The position numbers were made by a program, and so were the translations under genes. Shown here piece after piece: positions 24,667 to 33,243 of a stretch of DNA of 64,000 nucleotides. This DNA comes from Conexibacter woesei DSM 14684. Its GTDB lineage: Bacteria > Actinomycetota > Thermoleophilia > Solirubrobacterales > Solirubrobacteraceae. How positions within the stretch are numbered: the first letter of the stretch is position 1; the number at the start of each line of letters is the position of its first letter. The stretch lies in NCBI RefSeq assembly GCF_000025265.1, contig NC_013739.1, forward strand, positions 4,264,001-4,328,000, in the 5' to 3' direction. The notes below the pieces were generated by a model that saw nothing but the letters and a program-made list of their open reading frames with translations, made no database searches and was not told where the DNA came from.

Positions 24667-26072
24667 TGGCCGCGCCCGCGCCCGATCGCGTCGCCGTGCG
24701 CGCGCACGTGCTCGGCTTCGGCGAGGGGATCGTGCTCAGCTTCGGCTACCCGCAGCCACTCGACGACGGGCGCGACGAGCGCCACGTGCTGATCGACTTC
24801 GGCTCGACGCACTGGCCGAGCGGACCGAGACGGACGTTCAGAGAGATCGCCGAGAGCGTGGCCGAACGCGTCAGAGGGCGGCTCGACGCGATCGTCGTGA
24901 CACACCGCCACAAGGATCACATCGCCGGCTTCGCCGACGACGCCGCCGGCGAGCTGATCGCCGGGCTGAGACCGAGCATCGTGCTGCGGCCGTGGACGGA
25001 GGAGCCGGGCCTTGCCGCCGACGCGCCGGGGCCACCGGGCGGGCACGGGAACGGGGCGCGCGCGGACGGCGGGATCGGGGCGGGCGCACGCGCGGCGGAC
25101 GGCGGCGGCGGTGACGCGGCGGCTGTGGGCGACGCGGACGCGCCCGGCGACCGCTCGCGGCGGTTCGCTTCCGGGCTCGCGGAGGCGCAGGTGTTCGCAG
25201 AGCGGCTCGTCGCCGGGGTCGACGGCGCCCGCGGGCTGCGCGGCACGCTCGGCGCGATGGCCGCCGGGCAGGTGCCGAACGCCGCCGCGATCGCGCGGAT
25301 CGACGCGATCGCCGACGACGCGCCGCTCGACGCGCGCTACCTCCACGCCGGCCAGCCGTCCGGGCTCGACGACGTGCTGCCGGGCGTGCGCGTGAGCGTG
25401 CTGGGGCCACCGACGCCGGAGCAGTGGCCCCGCGTGACCGGCCAGAAGGCCGACGACCCCGAGTACTGGATCGCCTGGCGCCAGCTCGCCGGCGAGATGC
25501 TCGACCAGCTCGCGCCCGCCGCCGCCGCCGGCGGCGGCGTCGCCGCTGCGCCGGCGCAGGTCCCACCCGGCCGCGCCCGCTGGCTGGTCGAGCGGATGCG
25601 CGACCACGAGACGCACTCGCTGCTGCGGATCGTCCGCACGCTCGACGACGCGCTCAACAACACGAGCCTCGTGCTGCTGTTCGAGGTCGGCAGACGGCGG
25701 CTGCTGTTCCCCGGCGACGCGCAGATCGAGAACTGGTCGTGGAGCCTGGAGGGTCCGGAGGCCGCGAGACTCGACCCGCAGCTGGCAGGCGTCGACTTCT
25801 ACAAGGTCGGCCACCACGGCAGCCGCAACGCGACGCCGCGCTCGCTCGTGGCGAAGTGGCAGGGTCGCGCAGAGCCGCTGACGTCGCTGATGTCGACGCT
25901 CCCGGGCGTGCACGGCAGAGGCGCCAACGCCGTCCCCCGCACGACGCTCGTCGCCGCGCTGGAGGAGCTCGGCCCGCTCCACCGCACCGACGTGCTCGGC
26001 GCCGACCGGCGCTTCGTCGACCTCAGCGCCGCGACCTCCGATCGCAGACCGTTCGCGATCGACGGCGCGTGA
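24666..26072 (+). CDS. MBL-fold (metallo-beta-lactamase) hydrolase, ComEC/Rec2-like
   Basis: A 468-residue cytoplasmic hydrolase. Metal motif THRHKDH is at residues 79-85 (H80, H82, D84, H85); later motifs are LFPGDAQIENW and KVGHHGSRNATP, the set seen in ComEC C-terminal nucleases and effector-type MBL proteins. Residues about 112-165 are a Gly/Ala-rich low-complexity insert. The start could be the GTG three bases upstream (GGAG at good distance) or the ATG used here. Strict coupling with the metalloprotease implies joint action, for example a nuclease or phosphodiesterase activated by proteolysis; this is inference. Confidence 0.8.
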   Translation: MAAPAPDRVAVRAHVLGFGEGIVLSFGYPQPLDDGRDERHVLIDFGSTHWPSGPRRTFREIAESVAERVRGRLDAIVVTHRHKDHIAGFADDAAGELIAGLRPSIVLRPWTEEPGLAADAPGPPGGHGNGARADGGIGAGARAADGGGGDAAAVGDADAPGDRSRRFASGLAEAQVFAERLVAGVDGARGLRGTLGAMAAGQVPNAAAIARIDAIADDAPLDARYLHAGQPSGLDDVLPGVRVSVLGPPTPEQWPRVTGQKADDPEYWIAWRQLAGEMLDQLAPAAAAGGGVAAAPAQVPPGRARWLVERMRDHETHSLLRIVRTLDDALNNTSLVLLFEVGRRRLLFPGDAQIENWSWSLEGPEAARLDPQLAGVDFYKVGHHGSRNATPRSLVAKWQGRAEPLTSLMSTLPGVHGRGANAVPRTTLVAALEELGPLHRTDVLGADRRFVDLSAATSDRRPFAIDGA

Positions 26073-26127
26073 GCAGCGCACGCTGCGACGCGCAGGGCGG
26101 GCGGTCGCGGGCGGCGCAGACGGAGAG

Positions 26128-26198
26128 CGGGCCACCGAGGAGTCGAACCTCGCGTTACGGTTTTGGAGACCGTCGTGTTACCGATACACCAGTGGCCC
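26128..26198 (-). tRNA. tRNA-Trp (anticodon CCA)
   Basis: A 71-nt cloverleaf with acceptor GGGCCAC/GTGGCCC, anticodon loop CTCCAAA (anticodon CCA), T-arm GAGGTTCGACTCCTC and discriminator G. CCA end not encoded. Lies 55 bp after the MBL gene, on the opposite strand. Confidence 0.95.
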
Positions 26199-26240
26199 TC
26201 GCGGGCGGCACATTGTAGGTGGCGCAGGCGCGGCGTGACG

Positions 26241-26573
26241 TCAGACGGGGACGCGGTCGCGCACCGCGCCGTCGCCGGCGGCCTGCAGCACCGCCGAGAG
26301 CAGGCCCGGGAAGCGGGCCTCGAGGTCGTCGCGGCGCAGCGACAGCAGCCGCCGCTTGCCGTCGACGCGCGTCTCGGTGATGCCGGCCTCGCGCAGAACC
26401 CGGAAGTGGTGCGAGGCGGTCGCCTTGCTGACGCCGAGGTCGAACGAGCCGCACGGGCGCTCCCCGCCGCAGGCCAGCTCGCACACGACGGCGAGGCGGG
26501 CGTCGTCGCTCAGCGCGTGCATCACGGACGTGAGCTCGATCGCGGCGGCGGCGGGTTGGTCGGGCGTGGCCAT
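26241..26573 (-). CDS. ArsR-family winged-helix regulator
   Basis: A 110-residue protein with the ArsR/HTH_5 pattern: VMHALSDDARLAVVCELA, then the recognition helix VSKATASHHFRVLREAGI and the wing TRVDGKRRLLSL. Cysteines C35 and C41 (ELACGGERPCGSFD) could form a metal or redox site but are not the classic ELCVCDL motif. GGAGGGAG precedes the ATG. It sits alone between two tRNA genes, so its target may be itself or distant. Confidence 0.82.
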   Translation of the reverse strand: MATPDQPAAAAIELTSVMHALSDDARLAVVCELACGGERPCGSFDLGVSKATASHHFRVLREAGITETRVDGKRRLLSLRRDDLEARFPGLLSAVLQAAGDGAVRDRVPV

Positions 26574-26677
26574 CTCCCTCCATTCTATGCCGCTCGAACA
26601 ACCGCCACGGTGCAGCGGGCGCGCGCACGGCCGGCCGCGCCCCTTCGCGGCGGTGCTGCGCGGCCGCCTGACGGCGA

Positions 26678-26764
<87 letters not shown>

Positions 26765-26813
26765 GACGGGAAGTGCGTCATGCGGCCGCGCAGGATTGTA
26801 GGGTCCTGACGGG

Positions 26814-27374
26814 ATGGAGGACGGCTACGTCATCGACCGGCCGAACCGCGCGAAGGCGTCGTCGAAGACGACACGCGCGATTCTGACGTTCCTGCTGCTC
26901 GTCTCGGCGGGGATCTTCCTTGTCGTGATAGCCGGCGGCTGGTCGGCGCTCCAGGGCAACAAGGGCGTCCAGATCGCCTACCTGCTGCTCTACCTCCTGA
27001 TGGCCTATCTCGTCGTCAGATGGAACCGCGGCGTGCTGCCGGTGGCGGCGGCGTTGGCGATCCTGCTGCTGATCTTCGCCGCCGTCTCCGGCCCGGAGTG
27101 GTTCGCGCGCGACAAGAACGGCTTCTCGACGCCGGACTCGATCCTCGGCTCGACCGGGCTCGAATCGCAGATGCTGGGCCTGCTGACGTACCTGCTGATC
27201 CCGGTCCAGGTGCTGCTGATCTTCTTCGCCGCGCAGGCGTTCAGGCAGGACTGGCACGTCGAGCTCGAGGTGCCCAAGAGCCGCGCCAAGTGGCCCGGCG
27301 CGAGACCGCCGAGAGCGTCCACGCGACAGGGCGCCCGCCGCGGCACGACGGGCGCCGGCGCCGCACGCGGCTGA
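26814..27374 (+). CDS. Hypothetical membrane protein, four TM segments
   Basis: A 186-residue protein. Hydrophobic stretches are visible at about 23-43, 53-68, 73-90 and 118-143, after a basic cytosolic N-terminus (RPNRAKASSKTTR), and the C-terminal 40 residues are Arg/Gly-rich and basic. I do not recognise a family. TAGGGT lies upstream of the ATG with little room for a leader. It stands alone and ends 63 bp before the 41-bp palindromic element A. Confidence 0.65.
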   Translation: MEDGYVIDRPNRAKASSKTTRAILTFLLLVSAGIFLVVIAGGWSALQGNKGVQIAYLLLYLLMAYLVVRWNRGVLPVAAALAILLLIFAAVSGPEWFARDKNGFSTPDSILGSTGLESQMLGLLTYLLIPVQVLLIFFAAQAFRQDWHVELEVPKSRAKWPGARPPRASTRQGARRGTTGAGAARG

Positions 27375-27436
27375 CCGCGCTCGCCGGCCGCCCGCTCGCT
27401 CCCGCCCGCCGCCCGCCCCGCCCCGCCCCGCCGAAG

Positions 27437-27477
27437 CGTCCTGGATTACTGTCGCTATGCGACACCAACCCAGGACG
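27437..27477. terminator. 41-bp nested palindrome, copy A (convergent 3' ends)
   Basis: CGTCCTGG-N5-TGTCGC-TAT-GCGACA-N5-CCAGGACG: an outer 8-bp and an inner 6-bp perfect arm around a 3-nt loop. It lies in the convergent gap between the membrane-protein gene and the quinone oxidoreductase gene, 10 bp after the latter's stop. An inverted near-copy is at 37291-37331. Best read as a bidirectional terminator or a dispersed palindromic repeat. Confidence 0.55.
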
Positions 27478-27487
27478 ACCGGGCGCA

Positions 27488-28432
27488 CTACGGCACCAGC
27501 ACGAGCTTCTTGCCGTGGCCGCCGGCCTGCTGGCGTTCCCACACCGTGGCGACCTCGGACAGCGGCGCCGCCTCGATCTCGACCGTGATGCGGCCGGCTG
27601 CGGCGTGCTCGGCGAGCGTGCGGTACGCCGCGACCTTGACGTCGTGCGGCGCGAGGAAGTTCGTGTGGCCGCGGATCTCCGCCAGCTTGCCGCGGACGAT
27701 CGCCGAGGGGAACGTCGCCGTCGCGCCGGCCGACTGGCCGATCTGGATCAGCCGCCCGCCGTCTCCGAGCGCGCCGAGCGCCGCGACCGCCGGTTCGCCC
27801 CACAGCGGATCGATCACGACGTCGACGCCGCCGCCCGCCGCCTCGCGGAACGCCGCGGTGAGGTCGTCGCCCTCCGACGCGTCGAGCCGCACCGTCGCGT
27901 CGGCGCCGAGCGCCGCGGCGCGGGCGAGCGCCTGCTCGTTGCGGCCGGCGGCGACGACGCGGGCGGCGCCGAGCAGCTTCGCCGCCTGCACCGCGATGCA
28001 GCCGACGACGCCGGTCGCGCCGAGCACGAGCACCGTCTCACCGGGCTGCAGCTGCGCGCGCCACGCGAGCGGCAGCCACGCGGCGAGGCCGGCGATCCCG
28101 ACCGCGACCGCGAGCGCCGGCTCGACCCCGTCGGGCACGTCGATCGCGTCGGCCGCGTTCACCAGCGAGCGGTCCGCCATCGAGCCGAACGGCGCGACCG
28201 GAGCGTCGAAGTAGACGCGCCGGCCTCCCGCCACGATTCCGGCGCCCTCGCCGCCCGCGACGAATGGGAGCGGCGCTCTGCCGGAGTAGAACCTCCCGGC
28301 CGCCTTCGCCTGGTCGACCGGGTTGAGACCCGCGGCCTCGACCTCGACGACGAGCTGCCCCTCGCCCGCGACCGGCTCCTCGAACGCCCGGTAGCGGGGC
28401 GTCCCGTATTCCTCGACGACTGCTGCGTTCAT
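27488..28432 (-). CDS. Zinc-independent MDR quinone oxidoreductase
   Basis: A 314-residue medium-chain reductase. The N-terminal GroES-like part has AAGLNPVDQAKAAGRF, lacking catalytic zinc ligands, and the Rossmann part has LVLGATGVVGCIAVQAAKLLGA, typical of NADPH:quinone or enone reductases. TATCGT lies 6 nt before the ATG, a leaderless arrangement. It is divergent from the aminotransferase operon across a 214-bp regulatory region, so the two may share control. Substrate unknown. Confidence 0.85.
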   Translation of the reverse strand: MNAAVVEEYGTPRYRAFEEPVAGEGQLVVEVEAAGLNPVDQAKAAGRFYSGRAPLPFVAGGEGAGIVAGGRRVYFDAPVAPFGSMADRSLVNAADAIDVPDGVEPALAVAVGIAGLAAWLPLAWRAQLQPGETVLVLGATGVVGCIAVQAAKLLGAARVVAAGRNEQALARAAALGADATVRLDASEGDDLTAAFREAAGGGVDVVIDPLWGEPAVAALGALGDGGRLIQIGQSAGATATFPSAIVRGKLAEIRGHTNFLAPHDVKVAAYRTLAEHAAAGRITVEIEAAPLSEVATVWERQQAGGHGKKLVLVP

Positions 28433-28475
28433 GCACCCACGATACGCCCCCTGCCCGCACAGCGCACACGCGCCA

Positions 28476-28529
28476 GTTCAACTGACTGAATCAATTCAGT
28501 TCAACCCGTTGCACTTCAGCTTGTTCAAC
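28476..28529. promoter_or_regulatory. Operator array: three GTTCAAC repeats plus a palindrome
   Basis: GTTCAAC occurs at 28476-28482, 28499-28505 and 28523-28529, spaced 23 and 24 bp. Between the first two is ACTGAAT-CA-ATTCAGT (28485-28500), a 7-bp perfect inverted repeat. The AT content is far above the surroundings. Located between divergent operons, it could serve a regulator of either. Confidence 0.5.
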
Positions 28530-28552
28530 CTGTTGATCACCGTGAATTCCGC

Positions 28553-28582
28553 TTGACGCACGCGGAGAGGTGTGACTATCGT
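28553..28582 (+). promoter_or_regulatory. Promoter of the aminotransferase operon
   Basis: TTGACG (28553-28558), 18-bp spacer, TATCGT (28577-28582). Predicted start about 60 nt before the GTG codon, leaving a leader that contains the palindrome at 28597-28610. Confidence 0.4.
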
Positions 28583-28596
28583 GACCGTGGCCGGCG

Positions 28597-28610
28597 TGTG
28601 GCATGCCACA
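28597..28610. promoter_or_regulatory. Perfect 14-bp palindrome in the operon leader, GntR operator candidate
   Basis: TGTGGCATGCCACA reads the same on both strands and lies 14 bp downstream of the -10 box. The operon encodes its own FCD-type GntR regulator (32548-33243), whose family uses short palindromic sites, so a roadblock-type autorepression is a sensible inference. Confidence 0.45.
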
Positions 28611-28646
28611 TGCGGCACATCACCCCGATGGAGGAAGGGATCCGGC

Positions 28647-29993
28647 GTGCCAGATGCACCCAAGCTCTCGCAGCGCGAGATCGATGAATTGAGCGCTCGC
28701 TTCGAGATCAAGCCGATGGGCGGCGAGCCGCTCGCGGTCGCCCACGCCGAGGGCGTGCGCGTCACCGACGTCAACGGTCGCGAGTACCTCGACGCGATCT
28801 CCGGCGAGTGGGTCGTCAACCTCGGCTTCCGCAACCCGGAGATCACCGACGCGGTGATCGAGCAGCTCGGCCGTGCCGACTGGACCGCGCCGCTGTACGG
28901 CTCCTCTCCCCGCACGCTGCTGGCGGAGAAGGTCGCCGAGGTCGCCCCCGGCGGCCTCAACAAGCTGCTCTACGGCCTCTCCGGCGGCGACGCCGTCGAG
29001 GGCGCGATGCACCTCGCGATGCGCACGACCGGCAAGGACGAGTTCGTCTGCCTGTTCCAGGCGTTCCACGGCCGCACGTTCGCGACGACCGCGCTCTCCT
29101 ACACGCACCCGAACATGTACGAGGGCGCCAAGAAGGGGCTCGAGCGGTACACGACGCGCCAGATCCGCGTCCCCAACTTCAACTGCTACCGCTGCCCGTT
29201 CGAGCGCACGCCCGACAGCTGCGACCTGTTCTGCGCCAGATTCGTCGAGAAGATGGTCGTCGAGGGTTCCGAGGGCGGCGTCGCCGGCATCATCGTCGAG
29301 CCCTACCAGGCCAACGGCGGCATGGTCCCCGCGCCCGACGGCTACTTCCAGGAGCTGCGCGCGATCTGCGACCGCCACGACATGGCGCTGATCGTCGACG
29401 AGGTGCAGACCGCCTGGGCGCGCTGCGGCGAGATGTTCGCGATCGACCACTACGGCGTCGAGCCGGACATGATCGTCGTCGGCAAGGCGTTCGGCGGCGG
29501 CTTCTCGATGTCCGGCGTGATCGTCAACGACAAGTACGCCAACCTCGCCGAGTGGGAGTACGGCTTCACCACGATCGGTCACCCGATCGCCTCGACCGCA
29601 TCCCTCAAGATGATCGAGATCATGGAGCGCGACGACCTGGCCGCGAACGCACGCGCCATGGGCGAGCGCTTCGGCGAGAAGCTCGCCGAGATGAGAGAGA
29701 AGCACCCGCTGATCGGCGACGTGCGCGTGATGGGCCTGATGATCGGCATCGAGCTGGTCAAGGACCCGGTCACGAAGGAGCATGCGCACGACGAGGCTGA
29801 GTGGTGCGTCCATCGCGCACTCGAGAACGGTCTGCTGATCGGCAAGACCGGCCCCGTCTTCCCGCCGCCGGCCGGCAACGTGCTGAAGCTCAAGCCTGCG
29901 GTCACGATCGGCGCCGCCGAGGTCGACGAGATCTGCGCGCTGTTCGACCAGACCATCACCGAGGCCGAAGCGCACTTCGGCTACGGCTCCTAG
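28647..29993 (+). CDS. Class III PLP-dependent aminotransferase
   Basis: A 448-residue enzyme transferring an amino group from an omega- or beta-amine to a keto acid. Conserved blocks are LDAISGEWVVNLGFRNPEI, the PLP region AFHGRTFATTALS, IIVEPYQANGG, IVDEVQTAWAR (PLP Asp) and VVGKAFGGGF with the Schiff-base lysine. A cysteine cluster, NCYRCPF-x8-C-x3-C, is found in only some class III members. GTG at 28647 follows GAAGGG by 7 nt. It is the first gene of a seven-gene operon. The subfamily (amino sugar, omega-amino acid or taurine type) cannot be fixed from sequence. Confidence 0.85.
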   Translation: MPDAPKLSQREIDELSARFEIKPMGGEPLAVAHAEGVRVTDVNGREYLDAISGEWVVNLGFRNPEITDAVIEQLGRADWTAPLYGSSPRTLLAEKVAEVAPGGLNKLLYGLSGGDAVEGAMHLAMRTTGKDEFVCLFQAFHGRTFATTALSYTHPNMYEGAKKGLERYTTRQIRVPNFNCYRCPFERTPDSCDLFCARFVEKMVVEGSEGGVAGIIVEPYQANGGMVPAPDGYFQELRAICDRHDMALIVDEVQTAWARCGEMFAIDHYGVEPDMIVVGKAFGGGFSMSGVIVNDKYANLAEWEYGFTTIGHPIASTASLKMIEIMERDDLAANARAMGERFGEKLAEMREKHPLIGDVRVMGLMIGIELVKDPVTKEHAHDEAEWCVHRALENGLLIGKTGPVFPPPAGNVLKLKPAVTIGAAEVDEICALFDQTITEAEAHFGYGS

Positions 29994-30009
29994 CGAAGGA
30001 TCGAGAGAG

Positions 30010-31542
30010 ATGACCTCATCTGGCGTGCCGCAAGGCGCGAGCGACGACGACGACCTCGCCCAGTTCGGGTACCAGCCGCGCCTGCGGCGCTCGATGTCGA
30101 CGTTCACGTCGTTCTGCCTCGCCTTCTCGATGATCGCGATCACGGGAACGCTCGGGCCGCTGTTCCAGCCCGTGCTCGCGCAGGTCGGCGCCGTCGCCGT
30201 GTGGTACTGGCTGATAGCGCTCGCGGGCGTGATCTGGGTCGTGCTCGTGTTCATGCACATGGCGGCGCGGATCCCCGTCACCGGCTACGCGTACCAGTGG
30301 GCGAGCCGGATCGTGAACCCGTACTACGGCTGGGTCGTGGCGATGATCGGCCTGATCACGTTCACGACCGGCGCGACGTCGATCGGCGCGCTGTTCGGCT
30401 CGGTGCTCGCACCGGAGCTGGGGATCGACCCGACCGGCACGAACATCATGTTCCTCGCGATCGGGGCGCTGACGATCGGCTTCCTGATCAACATCTTCGG
30501 GATCCGGATCGCGACGCGCTTCAACAACGGCGTCGCGATCGGCGAGATCACGGCGACGATCGTCTTCGCCTTCCTGCTGCTCGTCGGCGCGCTGCTGTTC
30601 TTCAAGGGCGGCCAGGACGCCAGCGTGATCGTCAACAACTCCGGCGTCGACGGCGTCGACGGCTCGAAGATCCCGACCGTCAACTGGATCCTCGCCGCGA
30701 CGCTGCCGATCTTCGCGCTGCTCGGGTGGGAGGCGTCGGCCGACCTCGCCGAGGAGACGCACAACCCGCGCAAGGCGGCGCCGAAGGCGATGTTCCGCGC
30801 GGTGACTGTCTCCGCGCTCGGCGGCTTCGTCGTGATGTGGATCTTCATCGTCGCGATCCCCGGCTCGATCTCAGAGGCGCTGACGCACCCAAACACGTTC
30901 TTCTGGATCGTCGAGGAGCGCCTCGGCGCCTTCCCCGCCGCGATCTTCAAGGTGATCGCGTTCTTCTCGCTGATGGGCTGCATCGTCGCGAACATCGCGG
31001 TCGCGACGCGGCTGATCTTCTCCGTCTCGCGCGACCGGATGCTGCCGTTCTCACGCCAGCTCGCCGCGGTCCACCCGCGCTTCAGAACGCCGGTGACTGC
31101 CTCGATCGTCCTGTGGGCGATCTGCATGGCGATCAACATCGCGGGCGCCGGCAACATCTTCCGCGTCACCGCGATGGCGGCCGTCGCCTACTACTTCACG
31201 TACGGGACGACGACGATCGGCGTGCTGATCGGTCACCTGCGCGGGAGCATCCCGGAGCCCAGCGGCAGCGGCTACTTCGGCCTCGGCCGCTGGACGGTGC
31301 CCGTCTGCGTGATCGCGATCGTCTGGTGCTTCGGCGTCTCCGCCGCGTACCTCGTGCCGAGCGAGAACCACTACGTCGTGCGCTACTTCCTCTACGCGCT
31401 CGGCATCGGCGTCCTCTTCACCGCCTACGCCTGGTGGGCACTGAGAACGGGCCGCGCCGCGGTGCCGCAGAACGCGACCGACGCGGCGGCGCAACGCGAC
31501 CGCGAGGACGCCGAGAACGAGAAGGCGATGGTCAATGGCTGA
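30010..31542 (+). CDS. APC-family amino acid/amine permease
   Basis: A 510-residue secondary transporter with about 12 hydrophobic segments and the APC signature around GTLGPLFQPVLAQVGAV and ALLGWEASADLAEETHNPRKAAPKAM in the middle. The N-terminal cytosolic 30 residues are acidic and the C-terminus charged. GAGAGAG precedes the ATG. It probably imports the amino-bearing substrate handled by the aminotransferase 16 bp upstream. The 3' end overlaps the Gfo/Idh gene by 8 bp. Confidence 0.88.
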   Translation: MTSSGVPQGASDDDDLAQFGYQPRLRRSMSTFTSFCLAFSMIAITGTLGPLFQPVLAQVGAVAVWYWLIALAGVIWVVLVFMHMAARIPVTGYAYQWASRIVNPYYGWVVAMIGLITFTTGATSIGALFGSVLAPELGIDPTGTNIMFLAIGALTIGFLINIFGIRIATRFNNGVAIGEITATIVFAFLLLVGALLFFKGGQDASVIVNNSGVDGVDGSKIPTVNWILAATLPIFALLGWEASADLAEETHNPRKAAPKAMFRAVTVSALGGFVVMWIFIVAIPGSISEALTHPNTFFWIVEERLGAFPAAIFKVIAFFSLMGCIVANIAVATRLIFSVSRDRMLPFSRQLAAVHPRFRTPVTASIVLWAICMAINIAGAGNIFRVTAMAAVAYYFTYGTTTIGVLIGHLRGSIPEPSGSGYFGLGRWTVPVCVIAIVWCFGVSAAYLVPSENHYVVRYFLYALGIGVLFTAYAWWALRTGRAAVPQNATDAAAQRDREDAENEKAMVNG

Positions 31543-32551
31543 AAGACGTGTCATCGGTGTCGGGGTCATCGGCCTCGGCGAGATCGGGCAGTTCCACCTG
31601 CGCGGCTACGAGCGCTCCCCCGGGGCGCGCGTGGCGGCGGTGACCGACCTGAGCGGGGAGCTGCTGGCGCGCACCGCGGCGGCGACCGGCGCCACGGCGC
31701 ACTCGTCGATCGGCGCGCTGCTCGCCGATCCCGCCGTCGAGGTCGTCTCGGTCTGCCTCCCCCACCACCTCCACCTGCCGGTCGCGCTGCAGGCGATCGC
31801 CGCCGGCAAGCACCTGCTCGTCGAGAAGCCGCTCGCGCTGACCGTCGCCGAGTGCGACGAGATCGTCGCAGCGGCCGAGGCCGCGGGCGTGACCGTCGGC
31901 GTGCAGCACAACCAGCTGTTCCACGGCCCGCACGTGCGGGCGCAGGAGCTGATCGACTCGGGCGCGATCGGTAGACCGGTCCACATCCGGCTGCGGCTCG
32001 GGATCGGCGGCAAGCTCGACGGCTGGCGCGCCGACCCGAAGGTCGTCGGCGGCGGGCTGCTGTTCGACGCCGGCGTGCACCGCTTCTACATGGCGCGCAA
32101 GCTGTTCGGCGAGGTCGCCGAAGTGCGTGCGCTGGTCGACCGCGGCCTGGACGTCGGCGAGGACCAGGCGGTCGTGACGCTCCGCTTCGAGAACGGCGCG
32201 CTCGGCGTGATCGACGCCAACTACCACTGCCCGCCGGGCGCGTTCGACGACGCGATCGAGATCGTCGGCAGCGACGGGATGCTCTACCTGTCCGGCTGCG
32301 AAGCCGAGTTCGAGGGCTTCCGCACCGGTCCGGCGCTGCGCGTCTACGACGGCTCCTGGCGCGACGAGCGCGTCCCGCAGGGCGACTGGGCCGACTCGGT
32401 CGCCGCCTCGATCGACGCGTTCGTCGTCGCGCTGGCGGCCGGCGAGCCGCCGCCGGTGACGGCCGCCGAGGGCCGGCGGATCGTCGAGCTGATCCATCAG
32501 GCGTACACGTCGGCCGCCGCCGGTGACCCCGGCGGCGCGGGAGCGACGTGA
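31535..32551 (+). CDS. Gfo/Idh/MocA family NAD(P)-dependent oxidoreductase
   Basis: A 338-residue enzyme. The N-terminal Rossmann fold has VIGLGEIGQFHLRGY, and the family's catalytic EKP is present in LLVEKPLALTVAE; the later FDAGVHRFYMA supplies the usual Asp/His pair. Relatives oxidise a ring or chain hydroxyl of sugars, inositols and sugar acids. Coupled on both sides (8-nt overlap with the permease, GTGA with the GntR gene). Suggests that the imported compound is polyhydroxylated. Confidence 0.87.
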   Translation: MAERRVIGVGVIGLGEIGQFHLRGYERSPGARVAAVTDLSGELLARTAAATGATAHSSIGALLADPAVEVVSVCLPHHLHLPVALQAIAAGKHLLVEKPLALTVAECDEIVAAAEAAGVTVGVQHNQLFHGPHVRAQELIDSGAIGRPVHIRLRLGIGGKLDGWRADPKVVGGGLLFDAGVHRFYMARKLFGEVAEVRALVDRGLDVGEDQAVVTLRFENGALGVIDANYHCPPGAFDDAIEIVGSDGMLYLSGCEAEFEGFRTGPALRVYDGSWRDERVPQGDWADSVAASIDAFVVALAAGEPPPVTAAEGRRIVELIHQAYTSAAAGDPGGAGAT

Positions 32552-33243
32552 GCGGCGGGATCGAGCACGTCGGCGTGCGTCCGGTCGAGCCGGAGACCGG
32601 CCTGACCGCGCGCGCCTACGCCGAGATCCGCCGCGCGATCCTCGAAGGCCGCATCCCGCCCGGCCAGCTGACCTCGGTGCGCGCGCTGAGCGAGGCACTC
32701 GGGATCTCGCGCACGCCCGTGCGCGAGGCGCTCGTCGAGCTGGCGAAGGCCGGGATGGTCGCGTTCGAGCGCAACCGCGGCGTGCGCGTCGTCGTGACGC
32801 TCGGCCGCGACGTCGAGGAGATCTTCCAGCTGCGCCTGTGGCTGGAGGTCCCCGCGGCGCTGGAGGCGGTGCCGCGCTGCGGCGGCGCGGAGCTCGAGGC
32901 GCTCGCGCGCACACTCGACGGGATGCGCGCCCACCTCGATGACGAGCACGAGTTCATGCGCCACGACTGGCGCTTCCACCGCACGCTGCTCGCCGCAACC
33001 GGCAACGACCGCCTCGTCGGATTCGTCGCCGAGCTGCGCGACCAGACGCGGATGCGTGGCATCTCGACCGTCGGGCGCTCGCGCAGGCTCGAGGCGATCC
33101 TCGCCGAGCACGACGCGATCTACGCGCACGTGCAGGCGGGCGACGCCTCCGCCGCGGCCGACGCGATGGCCGACCACCTCTCCACCACGCGCGACCTGCT
33201 GCTCGCGCAGGACCCACCAGCAACGACCCCGGAGGACGTATGA
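32548..33243 (+). CDS. GntR-family regulator with FCD ligand domain
   Basis: A 231-residue regulator. The winged helix is RAYAEIRRAILEGRIPPGQL with recognition helix ALGISRTPVREALVELAKAGM. The FCD domain has the metal-ligand pattern D-x3-H (HDWRFHRTLL) and later E-H-x-A-I-Y and M-x-x-H residues. It probably senses a carboxylate intermediate and represses the operon from within. GTG start in GTGA with the preceding gene; its stop overlaps the TPP-enzyme start (ATGA). Confidence 0.88.
   Translation: MSGGIEHVGVRPVEPETGLTARAYAEIRRAILEGRIPPGQLTSVRALSEALGISRTPVREALVELAKAGMVAFERNRGVRVVVTLGRDVEEIFQLRLWLEVPAALEAVPRCGGAELEALARTLDGMRAHLDDEHEFMRHDWRFHRTLLAATGNDRLVGFVAELRDQTRMRGISTVGRSRRLEAILAEHDAIYAHVQAGDASAAADAMADHLSTTRDLLLAQDPPATTPEDV

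Noticed and set aside
26086-26200. Possible attachment-site duplication of tRNA-Trp for the protease-MBL module
   Set aside because: I could not find a repeat of the tRNA 3' end near 22,100-22,400, and no integrase gene is present.
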